Assembly: GCA_015231665.1 (NCBI GenBank)
Contig: JADGBD010000076.1
Span: 1,471-8,355 of the forward strand
From: Gammaproteobacteria bacterium
GTDB lineage: Bacteria > Pseudomonadota > Gammaproteobacteria > Chromatiales > Chromatiaceae
Length of the DNA stretch: 6,885 nucleotides
Reading direction: 5' to 3'
The stretch's first letter is position 1. The number at the start of each line of letters is the position of its first letter. A program made the translations under genes and the position numbers. Shown one piece after another: positions 1 through 6,764 of the stretch. The notes beneath the pieces are model-generated. The model searched no databases. It was not told the origin of the DNA and saw only the letters and a program-made list of their open reading frames with translations.

Positions 1-308
1 AGATCGTAGCCGAAGTAACCGATGAGACTGCCGGGCAAGGGCCCTTCGCTGGGCTCTATCGGTGCTTGCGTCAGGCAGGCACGCAGCAGCTCAAAGGGCG
101 ATCCCTCTGATTCGTGGCTGCCAGCTGAGCTGGATACCAGGGTGGTCTTGCCCTGGGTCACCAGGGTCAGGCTGGGGCGAGCAGCAATGATGTCAAAGCG
201 ATCAAGCCCCGCGCTATCCAGAAACACAGCCCAGGGCTCAGCGGCAAAAGCGGTGAACAGGCAGGTGGTATCCTCGGTGTAGGCCAATGGATGAATGCGC
301 AGCTTCAT
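1..308 (-). CDS. pabB: Aminodeoxychorismate synthase component I, N-terminal part (runs off the window)
   Basis: PabB converts chorismate plus ammonia (from the glutaminase PabA) to 4-amino-4-deoxychorismate, the first committed step to p-aminobenzoate and folate, in the cytosol. Only the first 102 codons are in the window; the frame is open to base 1, so this is truncation by the window and not a broken gene. Visible family marks are the PWAVFLDS segment (about residues 25-32), RFDIIAARP (37-45) and GSLIGYFGYDL (93-103, last codon incomplete). They line up with the E. coli PabB N-terminal domain (PWAMLLHS, RFDIVVADP, GLFGYDL), the region that holds the structural tryptophan site. The chorismate-binding catalytic domain would lie beyond the edge. 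The ATG at 308-306 overlaps the cmoB stop as ATGA, which implies translational coupling. A related anthranilate synthase TrpE is less likely because the short N-terminus and motif spacing fit PabB better. Confidence 0.88.
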   Translation of the reverse strand, partial: MKLRIHPLAYTEDTTCLFTAFAAEPWAVFLDSAGLDRFDIIAARPSLTLVTQGKTTLVSSSAGSHESEGSPFELLRACLTQAPIEPSEGPLPGSLIGYFGYD

Positions 309-1294
309 TTTTCCGCCAGAAACAGGCCACGCATCGGTGCCGGATGGCCTTCGATGGTGCGGCTGGGGTCTGCGGGGTCGAGAAAGTCTGCCAGGGACTC
401 AAACCGCATCCAGTCGGTGCGGCGCTGCTCCTGGGCTGTCGTTGGCGTTTGCTCCAGCAGCCGTGCCTGGCGAAATCCGGCCCGGCCCAGCCAGGCCAGC
501 AGGGTCTGCGAGCTGGGTATGAACCAGACATTGCGCATCTTGGCGTAGCGCCCATCGGGCACCAACACCTCTCCGACCCCGCCGGAAATCAGCAGGGTCT
601 CCAACACCAGTTGGCCGCCGGGGCGGAGCAAATCCCGCAGTTCCAGCAGGTGGTCAAAGGGCGAGCGGCGGTGATAAAAGATGCCCATGCTGAACACCCG
701 GTCGAACAGCCCCATTCCCGCGGGCAGTTGCTCAATCCCCAAGGGCAGGAGAAACAGCGGATGTGTCTCGCCGAGAAAATGCCGTACCGCATCAAATTGT
801 TTGATAAACAGCAAGGTGGGGTCTATACCCAGAACCAGTCGAGCACCTGCGCCGAGCATGCGCCAGCCGTAATAGCCATTACCGCAGCCCACATCCAGTA
901 TCAGCTCCCCGCTCAGATCCGGCAGGTGCCTGGCCACCCTGCCCCATTTGAGGTCCGAGCGCCATTCGCTATCGATGTCGATGCCATGCAGATGAAAGGG
1001 CCCCTTGCGCCAGGGATGCAGCTGTTGCAGGGCCTGAATGATCTGCACCTGTAGCTCAGCCGTAAGGGGTGCCCCCCTGTTGCCATCAAGCGCCGCTACT
1101 GCAGGCTGGTTCAGCAGGATGCGCTCAGCCGGCAGCTGCGGCAGGCTGTCGATGGCCGCCTGCCAGCGTGGCAGATCACCATGGCCCTGCTGCCAAACCT
1201 GCTCGGCCTTGGCCAGGAGTTCCGGCAAAAACTCCGCCAGAGGCGTGCCTTGTGCGGCCTGCATCAGGGCATTGCTGTGAAAATCAATAGTCAT
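305..1294 (-). CDS. cmoB: tRNA U34 carboxymethyltransferase CmoB
   Basis: CmoB transfers the carboxymethyl group of carboxy-SAM to 5-hydroxyuridine at position 34 of tRNAs, giving the cmo5U wobble base that widens codon reading. From the chosen start the protein is 329 aa (E. coli 323). A helical N-terminal part is followed by PWRKGPF (94-100), DIDSEWRSDLKW (106-117) and the class I methyltransferase loop LDVGCGNGYYGWRM (133-146). Then come GIDPTLLF (156-163), VFSMGIFYHRRSP (200-212), RYAKMRNVWFIP (249-260) and TTAQEQRRTDWM (285-296), all closely matching E. coli and Pseudomonas CmoB. The ATG at 1294 starts MTIDFHS, which corresponds to the E. coli MIDF start. An in-frame ATG at 1330 would add 12 residues and overlap cmoA, and I consider it less likely. 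No strong Shine-Dalgarno sequence is seen for either start. It lies 22 nt after cmoA, and its stop overlaps the pabB start. Confidence 0.97.
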   Translation of the reverse strand: MTIDFHSNALMQAAQGTPLAEFLPELLAKAEQVWQQGHGDLPRWQAAIDSLPQLPAERILLNQPAVAALDGNRGAPLTAELQVQIIQALQQLHPWRKGPFHLHGIDIDSEWRSDLKWGRVARHLPDLSGELILDVGCGNGYYGWRMLGAGARLVLGIDPTLLFIKQFDAVRHFLGETHPLFLLPLGIEQLPAGMGLFDRVFSMGIFYHRRSPFDHLLELRDLLRPGGQLVLETLLISGGVGEVLVPDGRYAKMRNVWFIPSSQTLLAWLGRAGFRQARLLEQTPTTAQEQRRTDWMRFESLADFLDPADPSRTIEGHPAPMRGLFLAEK

Positions 1295-1316
1295 GTCAGC
1301 GATCAGGGACACTCGA

Positions 1317-2060
1317 CTATTTGAGCGCAATCAGCGAGACAAAGTTGAAGCATTGAAACCAGGGCTCCACCTGGGCAAACCCGGCCTGGAGCAAGCGCTG
1401 GCGGTGGGTTTGCAGGCTTTCCGGCAACAGCACCCGCTCCAGGGCGCTGCGTTTTTGGCTGATTTCCAGTTGGCTGTAGCCTTGGTCGCGCTTGAACTGG
1501 TGGTGCATGTCGCTGAAGAGTTGCTGAAACTCGGCCTGATCGAAGGCGATCTTTTCCGACAGCAGCAGCAGGCCTCCGGGCAGCAGGGCTTGCTGGATGC
1601 GCCTCAGCAACTCGGCCCGGTGCTGCAGGGGGACAAACTGCAGGGTGAAGTTAAGCACCACCATCGCCGCCGGCTGCAGGGGAAAGTCGAGAATATTCGC
1701 ACAATGCAGCTGAATCCTCGATCCAGCCTGATCTGCCGCCAGCAATTGCCCTGCCCGCTCGATCATCGCTGGCGAGTTGTCCAGGGCAACGATCTCCACG
1801 GTTTTTTCCGCGCCACCTCGGGCCATGGCCAGAGCGGCGGCACCCAGGGAGCAGCCCAGGTCATAACAGCGCCCACCCCGAGGCACGCGCTCGGCGGCAA
1901 GCAGGCCGATCATGCGGATGATGGTGGCATAGCCCGGCACCGAGCGATTGATCATGTCGGGAAACACCGCCGCCACCCGCTCGTCAAAGACGAAGTCGCT
2001 CACCTCTGCCAGGGGTTCGGCATAGATGCGGTCAGGATTAGCTGGGGTGTTTGGAATCAC
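1317..2060 (-). CDS. cmoA: Carboxy-S-adenosyl-L-methionine synthase CmoA
   Basis: CmoA makes carboxy-SAM from SAM and prephenate, releasing phenylpyruvate; CmoB then uses the product for tRNA cmo5U34. The protein is 247 aa, the same length as the E. coli enzyme. Diagnostic stretches are FVFDERVAAVFPDMINRSVPGY (23-44), the SAM loop YDLGCSLGAA (66-75), ALDNSPAMIER (92-102), VVLNFTLQFV (134-143) and LSEKIAF (167-173). Further on are MHHQFKRDQGYSQLEISQKR (185-204) and WFQCFNFVSLIALK (234-247). The start is GTG at 2060-2058, preceded by AGGGA at 2072-2068 with a 7-nt spacer; I see no upstream ATG in frame. It is the first gene of a cmoA-cmoB-pabB run. The 115 nt upstream contain a repeat cassette, and I could not find a convincing promoter there. 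Confidence 0.97.
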   Translation of the reverse strand: MIPNTPANPDRIYAEPLAEVSDFVFDERVAAVFPDMINRSVPGYATIIRMIGLLAAERVPRGGRCYDLGCSLGAAALAMARGGAEKTVEIVALDNSPAMIERAGQLLAADQAGSRIQLHCANILDFPLQPAAMVVLNFTLQFVPLQHRAELLRRIQQALLPGGLLLLSEKIAFDQAEFQQLFSDMHHQFKRDQGYSQLEISQKRSALERVLLPESLQTHRQRLLQAGFAQVEPWFQCFNFVSLIALK

Positions 2061-2109
2061 AGAGAGATCCCTGCGGTAATTAGTGCCCGATCAAGTCGCG
2101 CAGCAAGTC

Positions 2110-2167
2110 AAAGTCTGTTTTCTTTGCGCGCTCTGCGTCTTCTCTGCGCCCTCTGCGTCCAGACTTT
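2110..2167. repeat. Degenerate CTCTGCG array bracketed by an 8-bp inverted repeat
   Basis: On the plus strand, four related units run head to tail: CTTTGCGCG (2122), CTCTGCGTC (2131), CTCTGCGCC (2142) and CTCTGCGTC (2151), with spacings of 9, 11 and 9. They are bracketed by AAAGTCTG (2110-2117) and its perfect reverse complement CAGACTTT (2160-2167). Read on the minus strand the units are CGCAGAG-like. From memory, similar low-complexity CGCAGAG/CTCTGCG stretches occur between genes in many unrelated bacteria and give spurious Leu-Cys-Ala-rich translations. I know no established function. The whole cassette sits between the 67-aa ORF and cmoA, without coding potential of its own. Confidence 0.75.
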
Positions 2168-2175
2168 ATGCGAGC

Positions 2176-2379
2176 TCATTCCGTGCTGCAACTACCCTCG
2201 TACACGGCCATGATCTGCTTGAGTTCGGTGACTACCTCGCAGACTTCCTCGGGGCTGAGGCCTTGGGTTTCTGCCAGCGTCTGGCCTTGTTCAAGGGCGG
2301 CTATCACCCCCCACACAGCCTTGCAGCCCTTGTGGCAGAGCAGTTCTATGCTGTGCTCTACCTGTTTAGAGTGCTGCAT
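2176..2379 (-). CDS. Small protein of unknown function, 67 aa, four cysteines
   Basis: I cannot name a family. The product has 67 residues, is acidic to neutral, and has no signal peptide or membrane segment. It has a CHKGC motif (Cys15, Cys19) followed by Cys47 and Cys64 and a largely helical, Glu/Leu-rich middle (AALEQGQTLAETQGLSPEE, 27-45). It ends in TELKQIMAVYEGSC. The spread-out cysteines could bind a metal or form disulfides, but that is inference. Codon use resembles the flanking genes, and the amino-acid composition looks real, not like a shadow frame. The ATG is the first possible start, because an in-frame TAG lies at 2415-2413 with no start codon between. It begins 3 nt after the ihfB terminator T-tract and has no Shine-Dalgarno sequence, which is odd. 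The gene usually following ihfB in related bacteria (lapA-like, DUF1049) is absent. Confidence 0.6.
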   Translation of the reverse strand: MQHSKQVEHSIELLCHKGCKAVWGVIAALEQGQTLAETQGLSPEEVCEVVTELKQIMAVYEGSCSTE

Positions 2380-2382
2380 GGC

Positions 2383-2410
2383 AAAAAAAAGCCGCGTTTG
2401 ACCACGGCTT
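2383..2410 (-). terminator. Rho-independent terminator after ihfB
   Basis: On the minus strand an 8-bp stem AAGCCGTG/CGCGGCTT (one T-G wobble) closes a 6-nt loop GTCAAA. A run of eight T's (2390-2383) overlaps the last two bases of the stem. It begins 32 nt past the ihfB stop codon, so it fits as the end of the rpsA-ihfB transcription unit. It also lies directly in front of the ATG of the 67-aa ORF. Confidence 0.88.
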
Positions 2411-2442
2411 GGCTAGCAGAAGCTGAAAGGAGCTCACCTTGA

Positions 2443-2730
2443 CTAGCTGTCCAGGTCATCAACCCGGTCACGCAACTCCTTGCCCGGCTTGAAGTGAGGC
2501 ACATATTTGCCCGGCAGGGCTACGGAATCACCGGTCTTGGGATTGCGCCCAATACGCGGCGGCCGATAATGCAGGGAAAAGCTGCCAAAGCCACGGATCT
2601 CAATGCGCTCACCCGAGGCGAGGGCTTGGCTCATGTGCTCGATTATGCCTTTGACGGCCAGCTCTACATCCTTGAACCCCAGAAGGTTTTGCCCCCTGGA
2701 AATCACTTCGATCAATTCGGATTTTGTCAT
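2443..2730 (-). CDS. ihfB: Integration host factor subunit beta
   Basis: IHF-beta pairs with IHF-alpha to form a sequence-specific DNA-bending protein used in nucleoid structure, transcription, replication and site-specific recombination. From ATG 2730 the protein is 95 aa (E. coli 94). It starts MTKSELIE and carries the DNABII core [20 protein letters not shown] (40-59), then the DNA-intercalating arm GRNPKTGD (61-68) with its proline at 64, and the end [17 protein letters not shown] (74-90). The motif SLHYR and the sequence match IHF-beta and exclude HU. An in-frame ATG at 2760 would add 10 residues, but it falls inside the hairpin following rpsA. The start at 2730 matches the family and has GAGGG at 2745-2741, 10 nt upstream. 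It lies 57 nt after rpsA and ends before a strong terminator. Confidence 0.98.
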   Translation of the reverse strand: MTKSELIEVISRGQNLLGFKDVELAVKGIIEHMSQALASGERIEIRGFGSFSLHYRPPRIGRNPKTGDSVALPGKYVPHFKPGKELRDRVDDLDS

Positions 2731-2747
2731 CTTGATTTCGCCCTCTG

Positions 2748-2779
2748 AAAATTCGTCCACGGCGAGCGCCGTGGACGAA
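2748..2779 (-). terminator. Hairpin with short T-tract between rpsA and ihfB (terminator or attenuator)
   Basis: On the minus strand a perfect 12-bp stem, TTCGTCCACGGC/GCCGTGGACGAA, closes a GCTC tetraloop and is followed directly by TTTT (2751-2748). It begins 8 nt after the rpsA stop codon. The ihfB Shine-Dalgarno GAGGG starts two bases past the T's. The stem is strong and the T-tract short, so partial termination, setting ihfB below rpsA, is the likely role. An RNA-stabilising 3' hairpin for rpsA mRNA is the alternative. Confidence 0.75.
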
Positions 2780-2787
2780 GCAAGGTC

Positions 2788-4464
2788 TTATTCTTCGTTC
2801 TGCTGCATCTGAGCCTTCAGCAGATCACCCAATGTGGCCGTACCGGCCTGGGAATCACTGGAGAACTTCTTGATCACAGCGGTTTCCTCGTCCTGGTCCT
2901 TGGCCTTGATGGACAGGGAAATGGTGCGGTTCTTGCGATCCACGCCCATGAACTTGGCTTCAACGCTGTCACCCACGTTCAGCTCGCTGCGGGCATCTTC
3001 GACCCGGTCGCGGGAGATGTCAGAGACGCGAATGTAACCTTCAACCGTATCTTCCAGGGTAACCACAGCGCCCTTGGCATCCACTTCCTTGACGGTGCCG
3101 GTGACTATGCTGCCCTTGCCATGGGTGGCGATGTAGTTGGAGAAGGGGTCCTTGTCCAGCTGCTTGATGCCCAGGGAGATGCGCTCGCGCTCCGGGTCCA
3201 CCGCCAGCACCACGGTTTCGATTTCATCACCCTTCTTGTAGTTGCGGATGACGTCTTCGCCGGTGTCGTCCCAGGAGATGTCGGACAGGTGCACCAGACC
3301 GTCGATGTTGCCATCCAGGCCGATGAAGATGCCGAAGTCGGTGATGGACTTGATCTTGCCGCTGATGTGGTCGCCCTTGTTGAACTTGCCGGCAAAGGCG
3401 TCCCAAGGATTTTCCTGGCACTGCTTCATGCCCAGGGAGATGCGGCGACGCTCTTCGTCGATGTCCAGCACCATGACTTCCACCTCATCACCCAAGGTAA
3501 CGACCTTGGAGGGATGGATGTTCTTGTTGGTCCAGTCCATTTCGGAGACGTGCACCAGGCCTTCGACGCCTTCTTCGATCTCGACGAAGCAGCCGTAGTC
3601 GGCGATGTTGGTGACCTTGCCGAACAGGCGGGTGTGCTCCGGATAGCGGCGGGCAATGTTGATCCAAGGATCGTCGCCCAGCTGCTTGAGACCCAGGGAG
3701 ACGCGGTTGCGCTCGCGGTCGAACTTGAGCACCTTGACCTGAATTTCGTCACCGATTTCAACCACTTCAGACGGATGCTTGACGCGCTTCCAGGCCATGT
3801 CGGTGATGTGCAGCAGGCCATCGATACCACCCAGATCGACGAAAGCGCCGTAATCGGTGAGGTTCTTGACCACGCCGGTGACTTCCTGGCCTTCCTGCAA
3901 GTTTTCCAGCAGCTTTTCGCGCTCTTCGCTGTACTCCTGTTCCACCACGGCGCGGCGGGATACCACTACGTTGTTACGCTTTTGGTCCAGCTTGATGACC
4001 TTGAACTCCAGTTCCTTGCCTTCCAGATAGGCGGTATCGCGCACCGGGCGCACATCCACCAAGGAGCCAGGCAAGAAGGCGCGGATTTCGCCCAGTTCCA
4101 CGGTGAAACCGCCCTTGACCTTGCCGTTGATCCGGCCGGTAACGATTTCCTCGTTCTCGAATGCCTTGTCCAAGGCCACCCAGGCGTGGTGACGCTTGGC
4201 CTTTTCGCGCGACAGACGGGTAGCGCCAAAGCCGTCTTCAACGGCATCCAGGGCAACCTCGATCTGATCGCCGACGGCGACTTCGAGTTCGCCATTGGCA
4301 TTGAGGAACTGATCTCTGGAGATAACACCCTCGGATTTGAGGCCAGCGTTGACGATGACGCTTTCGCCTTCGATGGCCACCACGGTGCCGGTAACAATGG
4401 AACCGGGCCGCAGTTGGGTGTTTAAAAGGCTTTCTTCAAGCAGTTGTGCAAAACTTTCGGACAT
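2788..4464 (-). CDS. rpsA: 30S ribosomal protein S1
   Basis: S1 binds mRNA at the 30S subunit and helps unfold and start translation of structured or weak-SD messages. The protein is 558 aa (E. coli 557) and has six OB-fold S1 repeats at about residues 21-87, 105-171, 192-260, 277-347, 364-434 and 451-520. Repeats 3-6 carry the RNA-binding pattern, for example [20 protein letters not shown] (201-220), [10 protein letters not shown] (374-383) and HVSEMDW (305-311). The near-identical stretch [19 protein letters not shown] (155-173) also marks S1. The C-terminal tail after 520 is short and Glu/Gln-rich. The ATG at 4464 ([12 protein letters not shown]) matches the E. coli start MTESFAQLFEES; an in-frame ATG 10 codons upstream (4494) is not supported by the family. 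AGGA lies about 11 nt before the start. The 116-nt leader after cmk holds a terminator and a possible promoter, fitting separate control. S1 autoregulation is known in E. coli, but I cannot show it here. Confidence 0.99.
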   Translation of the reverse strand: MSESFAQLLEESLLNTQLRPGSIVTGTVVAIEGESVIVNAGLKSEGVISRDQFLNANGELEVAVGDQIEVALDAVEDGFGATRLSREKAKRHHAWVALDKAFENEEIVTGRINGKVKGGFTVELGEIRAFLPGSLVDVRPVRDTAYLEGKELEFKVIKLDQKRNNVVVSRRAVVEQEYSEEREKLLENLQEGQEVTGVVKNLTDYGAFVDLGGIDGLLHITDMAWKRVKHPSEVVEIGDEIQVKVLKFDRERNRVSLGLKQLGDDPWINIARRYPEHTRLFGKVTNIADYGCFVEIEEGVEGLVHVSEMDWTNKNIHPSKVVTLGDEVEVMVLDIDEERRRISLGMKQCQENPWDAFAGKFNKGDHISGKIKSITDFGIFIGLDGNIDGLVHLSDISWDDTGEDVIRNYKKGDEIETVVLAVDPERERISLGIKQLDKDPFSNYIATHGKGSIVTGTVKEVDAKGAVVTLEDTVEGYIRVSDISRDRVEDARSELNVGDSVEAKFMGVDRKNRTISLSIKAKDQDEETAVIKKFSSDSQAGTATLGDLLKAQMQQNEE

Positions 4465-4508
4465 GTGAAAAGGATTCCTAGTGGCGTGCCGCACCTTGTG
4501 ATCTGGGG

Positions 4509-4514
4509 ATCATA
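4509..4514 (-). promoter_or_regulatory. Possible -10 element of an rpsA promoter
   Basis: TATGAT (5 of 6 matches to TATAAT) reads on the minus strand 45 nt upstream of the rpsA ATG and just downstream of the cmk terminator, where a dedicated rpsA promoter would be expected. No good -35 hexamer stands 16-18 nt upstream. A TTGACC at the cmk terminator stem is too far away (34 nt). The element overlaps a small hairpin, TGATC/GATCA with a CCCA loop (4512-4499), which could belong to the leader RNA. Confidence 0.3.
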
Positions 4515-4531
4515 AGGGTTCAGGGTTAATC

Positions 4532-4551
4532 AAAAACCGGCGCAAGCCGGT
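4532..4551 (-). terminator. Rho-independent terminator after cmk
   Basis: On the minus strand ACCGGC-TTGC-GCCGGT forms a 6-bp GC-rich stem with a 4-nt loop, and the T-tract TTTTT (4536-4532) overlaps its last base. It starts 29 nt after the cmk stop and lies upstream of the suggested rpsA promoter. It therefore most likely closes the aroA-cmk transcript, or attenuates read-through into rpsA. Confidence 0.8.
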
Positions 4552-4561
4552 CAACTAAATC

Positions 4562-4577
4562 AAGGGCTTATGCCCTT
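4562..4577 (-). other. Small hairpin directly after the cmk stop codon
   Basis: On the minus strand AAGGGC-ATAA-GCCCTT makes a perfect 6-bp stem with a 4-nt loop, 3 nt past the cmk stop. What follows is TTGATTTAG, too poor in T's for a terminator on its own. It stands 10 nt before the stronger terminator, so the pair forms a tandem hairpin at the 3' end of cmk mRNA and could protect the transcript from exonucleases. The role is inferred. Confidence 0.5.
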
Positions 4578-4580
4578 AGG

Positions 4581-5258
4581 TTAAAGCAGATCGGGAAAGG
4601 TCTCGGCGACTCGTTCCAGCACCTGCTCAACTACCTGCTCGATGCTCATCGAGGTGGAATCCAACTCCAGCGCTGCGGCAGGCGCTACTAGTGGAGCCAC
4701 CTTGCGAGTACGGTCGCGCTCATCGCGTTCCCGAATATCGGCGGTAAGGTCGGCAAGGTTAACATCCAACCCCTTTTCTATCAACTGCTTATATCGACGA
4801 TTTGCGCGCTCCTCGGCACTGGCGGTGAGGAACACCTTGATCTCGGCATCGGGAAAGACCACCGAGCCCATGTCGCGGCCATCCGCCACCAGTCCCGGCG
4901 GGCGCACATAATCCCGCTGCCAGTCCAGCAGGGCGCGGCGCACCTCGGGCAGTGCCGCCACCTTGGAGGCCAGATTGCCGGCGGTCTCGCTGCGGATTTC
5001 CAGGCTCACATCCTCGCCATCCAGCAGGGCCCTACCCTCGGCATCGAAGCTTAGGGGCATACGCCGGGCAATTTCCGCCAGCTGCGCCGGCGCGTGTTCC
5101 GACACCCCCTGGCGCTTGGCGATCAGGCCCACCACCCGATACAGGGCCCCGCTATCGAGCAGATTCCAGCCCAATCGCTCGGCAATCAGCTTGGCCAGCG
5201 TACCCTTGCCGGAACCGCTGGGTCCATCGATGGTGAGAATGGGGGGATGGCTGTTCAT
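4581..5258 (-). CDS. cmk: Cytidylate kinase
   Basis: Cmk phosphorylates CMP and dCMP with ATP to the diphosphates, recycling cytidine nucleotides for RNA, DNA and lipid synthesis in the cytosol. The 225-aa protein (E. coli 227) has the P-loop GPSGSGKGT at 12-20 and the CMP-site signature DSGALYR at 35-41 (Asp35, Ser36, Arg41). It also has VRRALL with Arg107, [14 protein letters not shown] at 125-138 (Arg128, Asp129) and the lid segment [15 protein letters not shown] at 176-190 (Arg178, Asp182). These positions correspond to the known CMP-contacting residues of the E. coli enzyme, so it should be active. The ATG at 5258 overlaps the aroA stop as ATGA, with GGAGG at 5267-5263 inside aroA, so translation is probably coupled. 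The aroA-cmk-rpsA order is conserved in many Gammaproteobacteria. Confidence 0.98.
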   Translation of the reverse strand: MNSHPPILTIDGPSGSGKGTLAKLIAERLGWNLLDSGALYRVVGLIAKRQGVSEHAPAQLAEIARRMPLSFDAEGRALLDGEDVSLEIRSETAGNLASKVAALPEVRRALLDWQRDYVRPPGLVADGRDMGSVVFPDAEIKVFLTASAEERANRRYKQLIEKGLDVNLADLTADIRERDERDRTRKVAPLVAPAAALELDSTSMSIEQVVEQVLERVAETFPDLL

Positions 5259-6574
5259 CGGACCTCCACAATCTGCAGCCCCAGGCCTGCTGCCGCCTGG
5301 GCGAAGCCGGGGAAAGAGGTGTTGACGTTGGCGCAGTCGGCTATGCGAATCTCACCGTTGGCACGCAGGGCCGCCAAGGCAAAGGCCATGGCGATGCGGT
5401 GATCGCCATGGCTCTGGATAGCCCCAGCGCCCAGCTGGCCGCCGCGAATACGCATGCCATCGGCCGTCGGCTTGGCATCGATGCCCAGGGTTTGCAGACC
5501 ATCGGCCATCACCTGGATGCGGTCGCTCTCCTTCACCCGCAACTCCTCGGCACCGGTGAGCAAGGTTTCACCCTCGGCACAAGCGGCAGCTATGAACAGC
5601 GCGGGGAATTCGTCAATCGCCAGGGGTACCTGATCTTCGGGAATGCGAATACCCTTCAGCGGCGCCGCGCGCACACGCAAATCAGCCACCGGCTCGCCAC
5701 CCACATCACGCGGGTTGAGTACCTGAATGTCCGCACCCATCAGGCGCAGGATGTTGATCACTCCATCCCGGGTGGGGTTGATACCCACATGCTCAAGAGT
5801 CAGATCCGAACCTGGGGCAATGCTTGCACCCACCAAAAAGAATGCCGCCGAGGAAATATCCGCCGGCACATCAATGCTGCAGGCACTGAGCCTACCGCCA
5901 CCGCTGAGACAGACGCGCTGACCCTGCTGGCGCACCTCGTAGCCAAAACCACGGAGCATGCGCTCGGTGTGATCCCGAGTCGGCGCCGGCTCGGTCACGC
6001 AGGTCTCACCATCAGCATAGAGCCCGGCCAGCAGCAGGCAGGATTTGACCTGGGCGCTGGCCACCGGCAACGCGTAATCCAGACCGCGCAGGCCATCCAC
6101 CGGCCGAATCACCAGCGGCGCTGTGCCCTTGGGGGTGCTGTTGATCTCGGCGCCCATCTGCGCCAAAGGCTCGGTCACCCGCCGCATCGGCCGTTTCGAC
6201 AGGGAGTCATCGCCAATCAGGGTCACCTCAAAACCCTGGCCCGCCAGCAAGCCCGAAAGCAGGCGCATGGAGGTACCAGAATTGCCTAGGTCCAGCGGGC
6301 CATCGGGAGCACAGAGACCGTTCATGCCAACACCCTGGATGCGCACCCGCCCCTGCTGCGGCCCTTCAATCTCCACACCCATCTGGCGGAAGGCATTGAG
6401 GGTAGCCAGGCTGTCCTCGCCCTCGAGAAATCCGCTGATCTCGGTGGTACCCTCGGCCAGGGAACCCAGCATGATGGCGCGGTGGGAGATGGATTTGTCT
6501 CCCGGCACACGCAGCCGCCCCTGCAGGCTGCCGCCAGGCTGAAGACGAAACTCAATGGAAGATGACTGACTCAT
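5255..6574 (-). CDS. aroA: 3-phosphoshikimate 1-carboxyvinyltransferase (EPSP synthase), free-standing
   Basis: AroA joins phosphoenolpyruvate to shikimate-3-phosphate to give EPSP, the step before chorismate. The protein is 439 aa, a normal single-enzyme length. It shows [13 protein letters not shown] (23-35), LEGEDSLAT (50-58), [15 protein letters not shown] (95-109), [12 protein letters not shown] (122-133), [13 protein letters not shown] (173-185) and TRDHTERML (199-207). Further on are [14 protein letters not shown] (318-331) with the catalytic Asp321-Glu322 pair, [11 protein letters not shown] (343-353) and HGDHRIAMA (389-397). The SAQVK, RPMxRV and DHTExM forms resemble class II-type enzymes such as those of Bacillus and Agrobacterium CP4, as Pseudomonas AroA domains do. 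The frame is open upstream to an ATG at 6787, but those 71 codons look unlike any EPSP synthase or TyrA. The ATG at 6574 follows a good Shine-Dalgarno. It is not preceded by tyrA, with which it is fused in Pseudomonas. Confidence 0.97.
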   Translation of the reverse strand: MSQSSSIEFRLQPGGSLQGRLRVPGDKSISHRAIMLGSLAEGTTEISGFLEGEDSLATLNAFRQMGVEIEGPQQGRVRIQGVGMNGLCAPDGPLDLGNSGTSMRLLSGLLAGQGFEVTLIGDDSLSKRPMRRVTEPLAQMGAEINSTPKGTAPLVIRPVDGLRGLDYALPVASAQVKSCLLLAGLYADGETCVTEPAPTRDHTERMLRGFGYEVRQQGQRVCLSGGGRLSACSIDVPADISSAAFFLVGASIAPGSDLTLEHVGINPTRDGVINILRLMGADIQVLNPRDVGGEPVADLRVRAAPLKGIRIPEDQVPLAIDEFPALFIAAACAEGETLLTGAEELRVKESDRIQVMADGLQTLGIDAKPTADGMRIRGGQLGAGAIQSHGDHRIAMAFALAALRANGEIRIADCANVNTSFPGFAQAAAGLGLQIVEVR

Positions 6575-6580
6575 AAACGG

Positions 6581-6585
6581 CCCTC
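6581..6585 (-). promoter_or_regulatory. Ribosome binding site that fixes the aroA start
   Basis: GAGGG on the minus strand stands 6 nt upstream of the ATG at 6574-6572. It favours that start over the in-frame ATG at 6787, which would add 71 non-conserved residues and has no comparable site in front of it. Confidence 0.7.
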
Positions 6586-6764
6586 GCTCAGGCGGATTAG
6601 ACTGCGCGGCAGTTTGCCACATAAGCCCGGATTTGTTGAATCGTGCTTGGCTTGCGCCAACAATCTTCGAGCGCGCAAGGCCGCACAGGGAATAAGGTAT
6701 TTTGTGCCGCTTCGGTGTTTGGAATTGAAGATTGGAATCGGAGGCTCCGAAGTGGTCACGTTCA

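Noticed and set aside
287..1054. 255-aa open frame on the plus strand
   Set aside because: It is antisense to cmoB and rich in Gln and His as expected for the complement of a coding strand; no family resemblance.
2079..2111. Possible cmoA promoter, TTGACT (2111-2106) with ACTAAT (2084-2079)
   Set aside because: The spacer is 21 nt, too long for a normal sigma-70 promoter, and the -10 match is only four of six.
2122..2159. CRISPR array
   Set aside because: Units are about 9 bases, contiguous and degenerate, without spacers of constant length and without cas genes nearby.
1293..2213. 306-aa open frame on the plus strand
   Set aside because: It is antisense to cmoA, and its tail is the translated CTCTGCG repeat (Leu-Arg-Ala-Leu type), a known kind of spurious ORF.
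3121..4425. 434-aa open frame on the plus strand
   Set aside because: It lies entirely antisense to rpsA, whose protein is unmistakable. The translation is a His/Val/Asp-rich mirror of S1 codons with no motif.
5399..6289. 296-aa open frame on the plus strand
   Set aside because: It is antisense to aroA, with His/Gln-rich composition and no recognisable domain.
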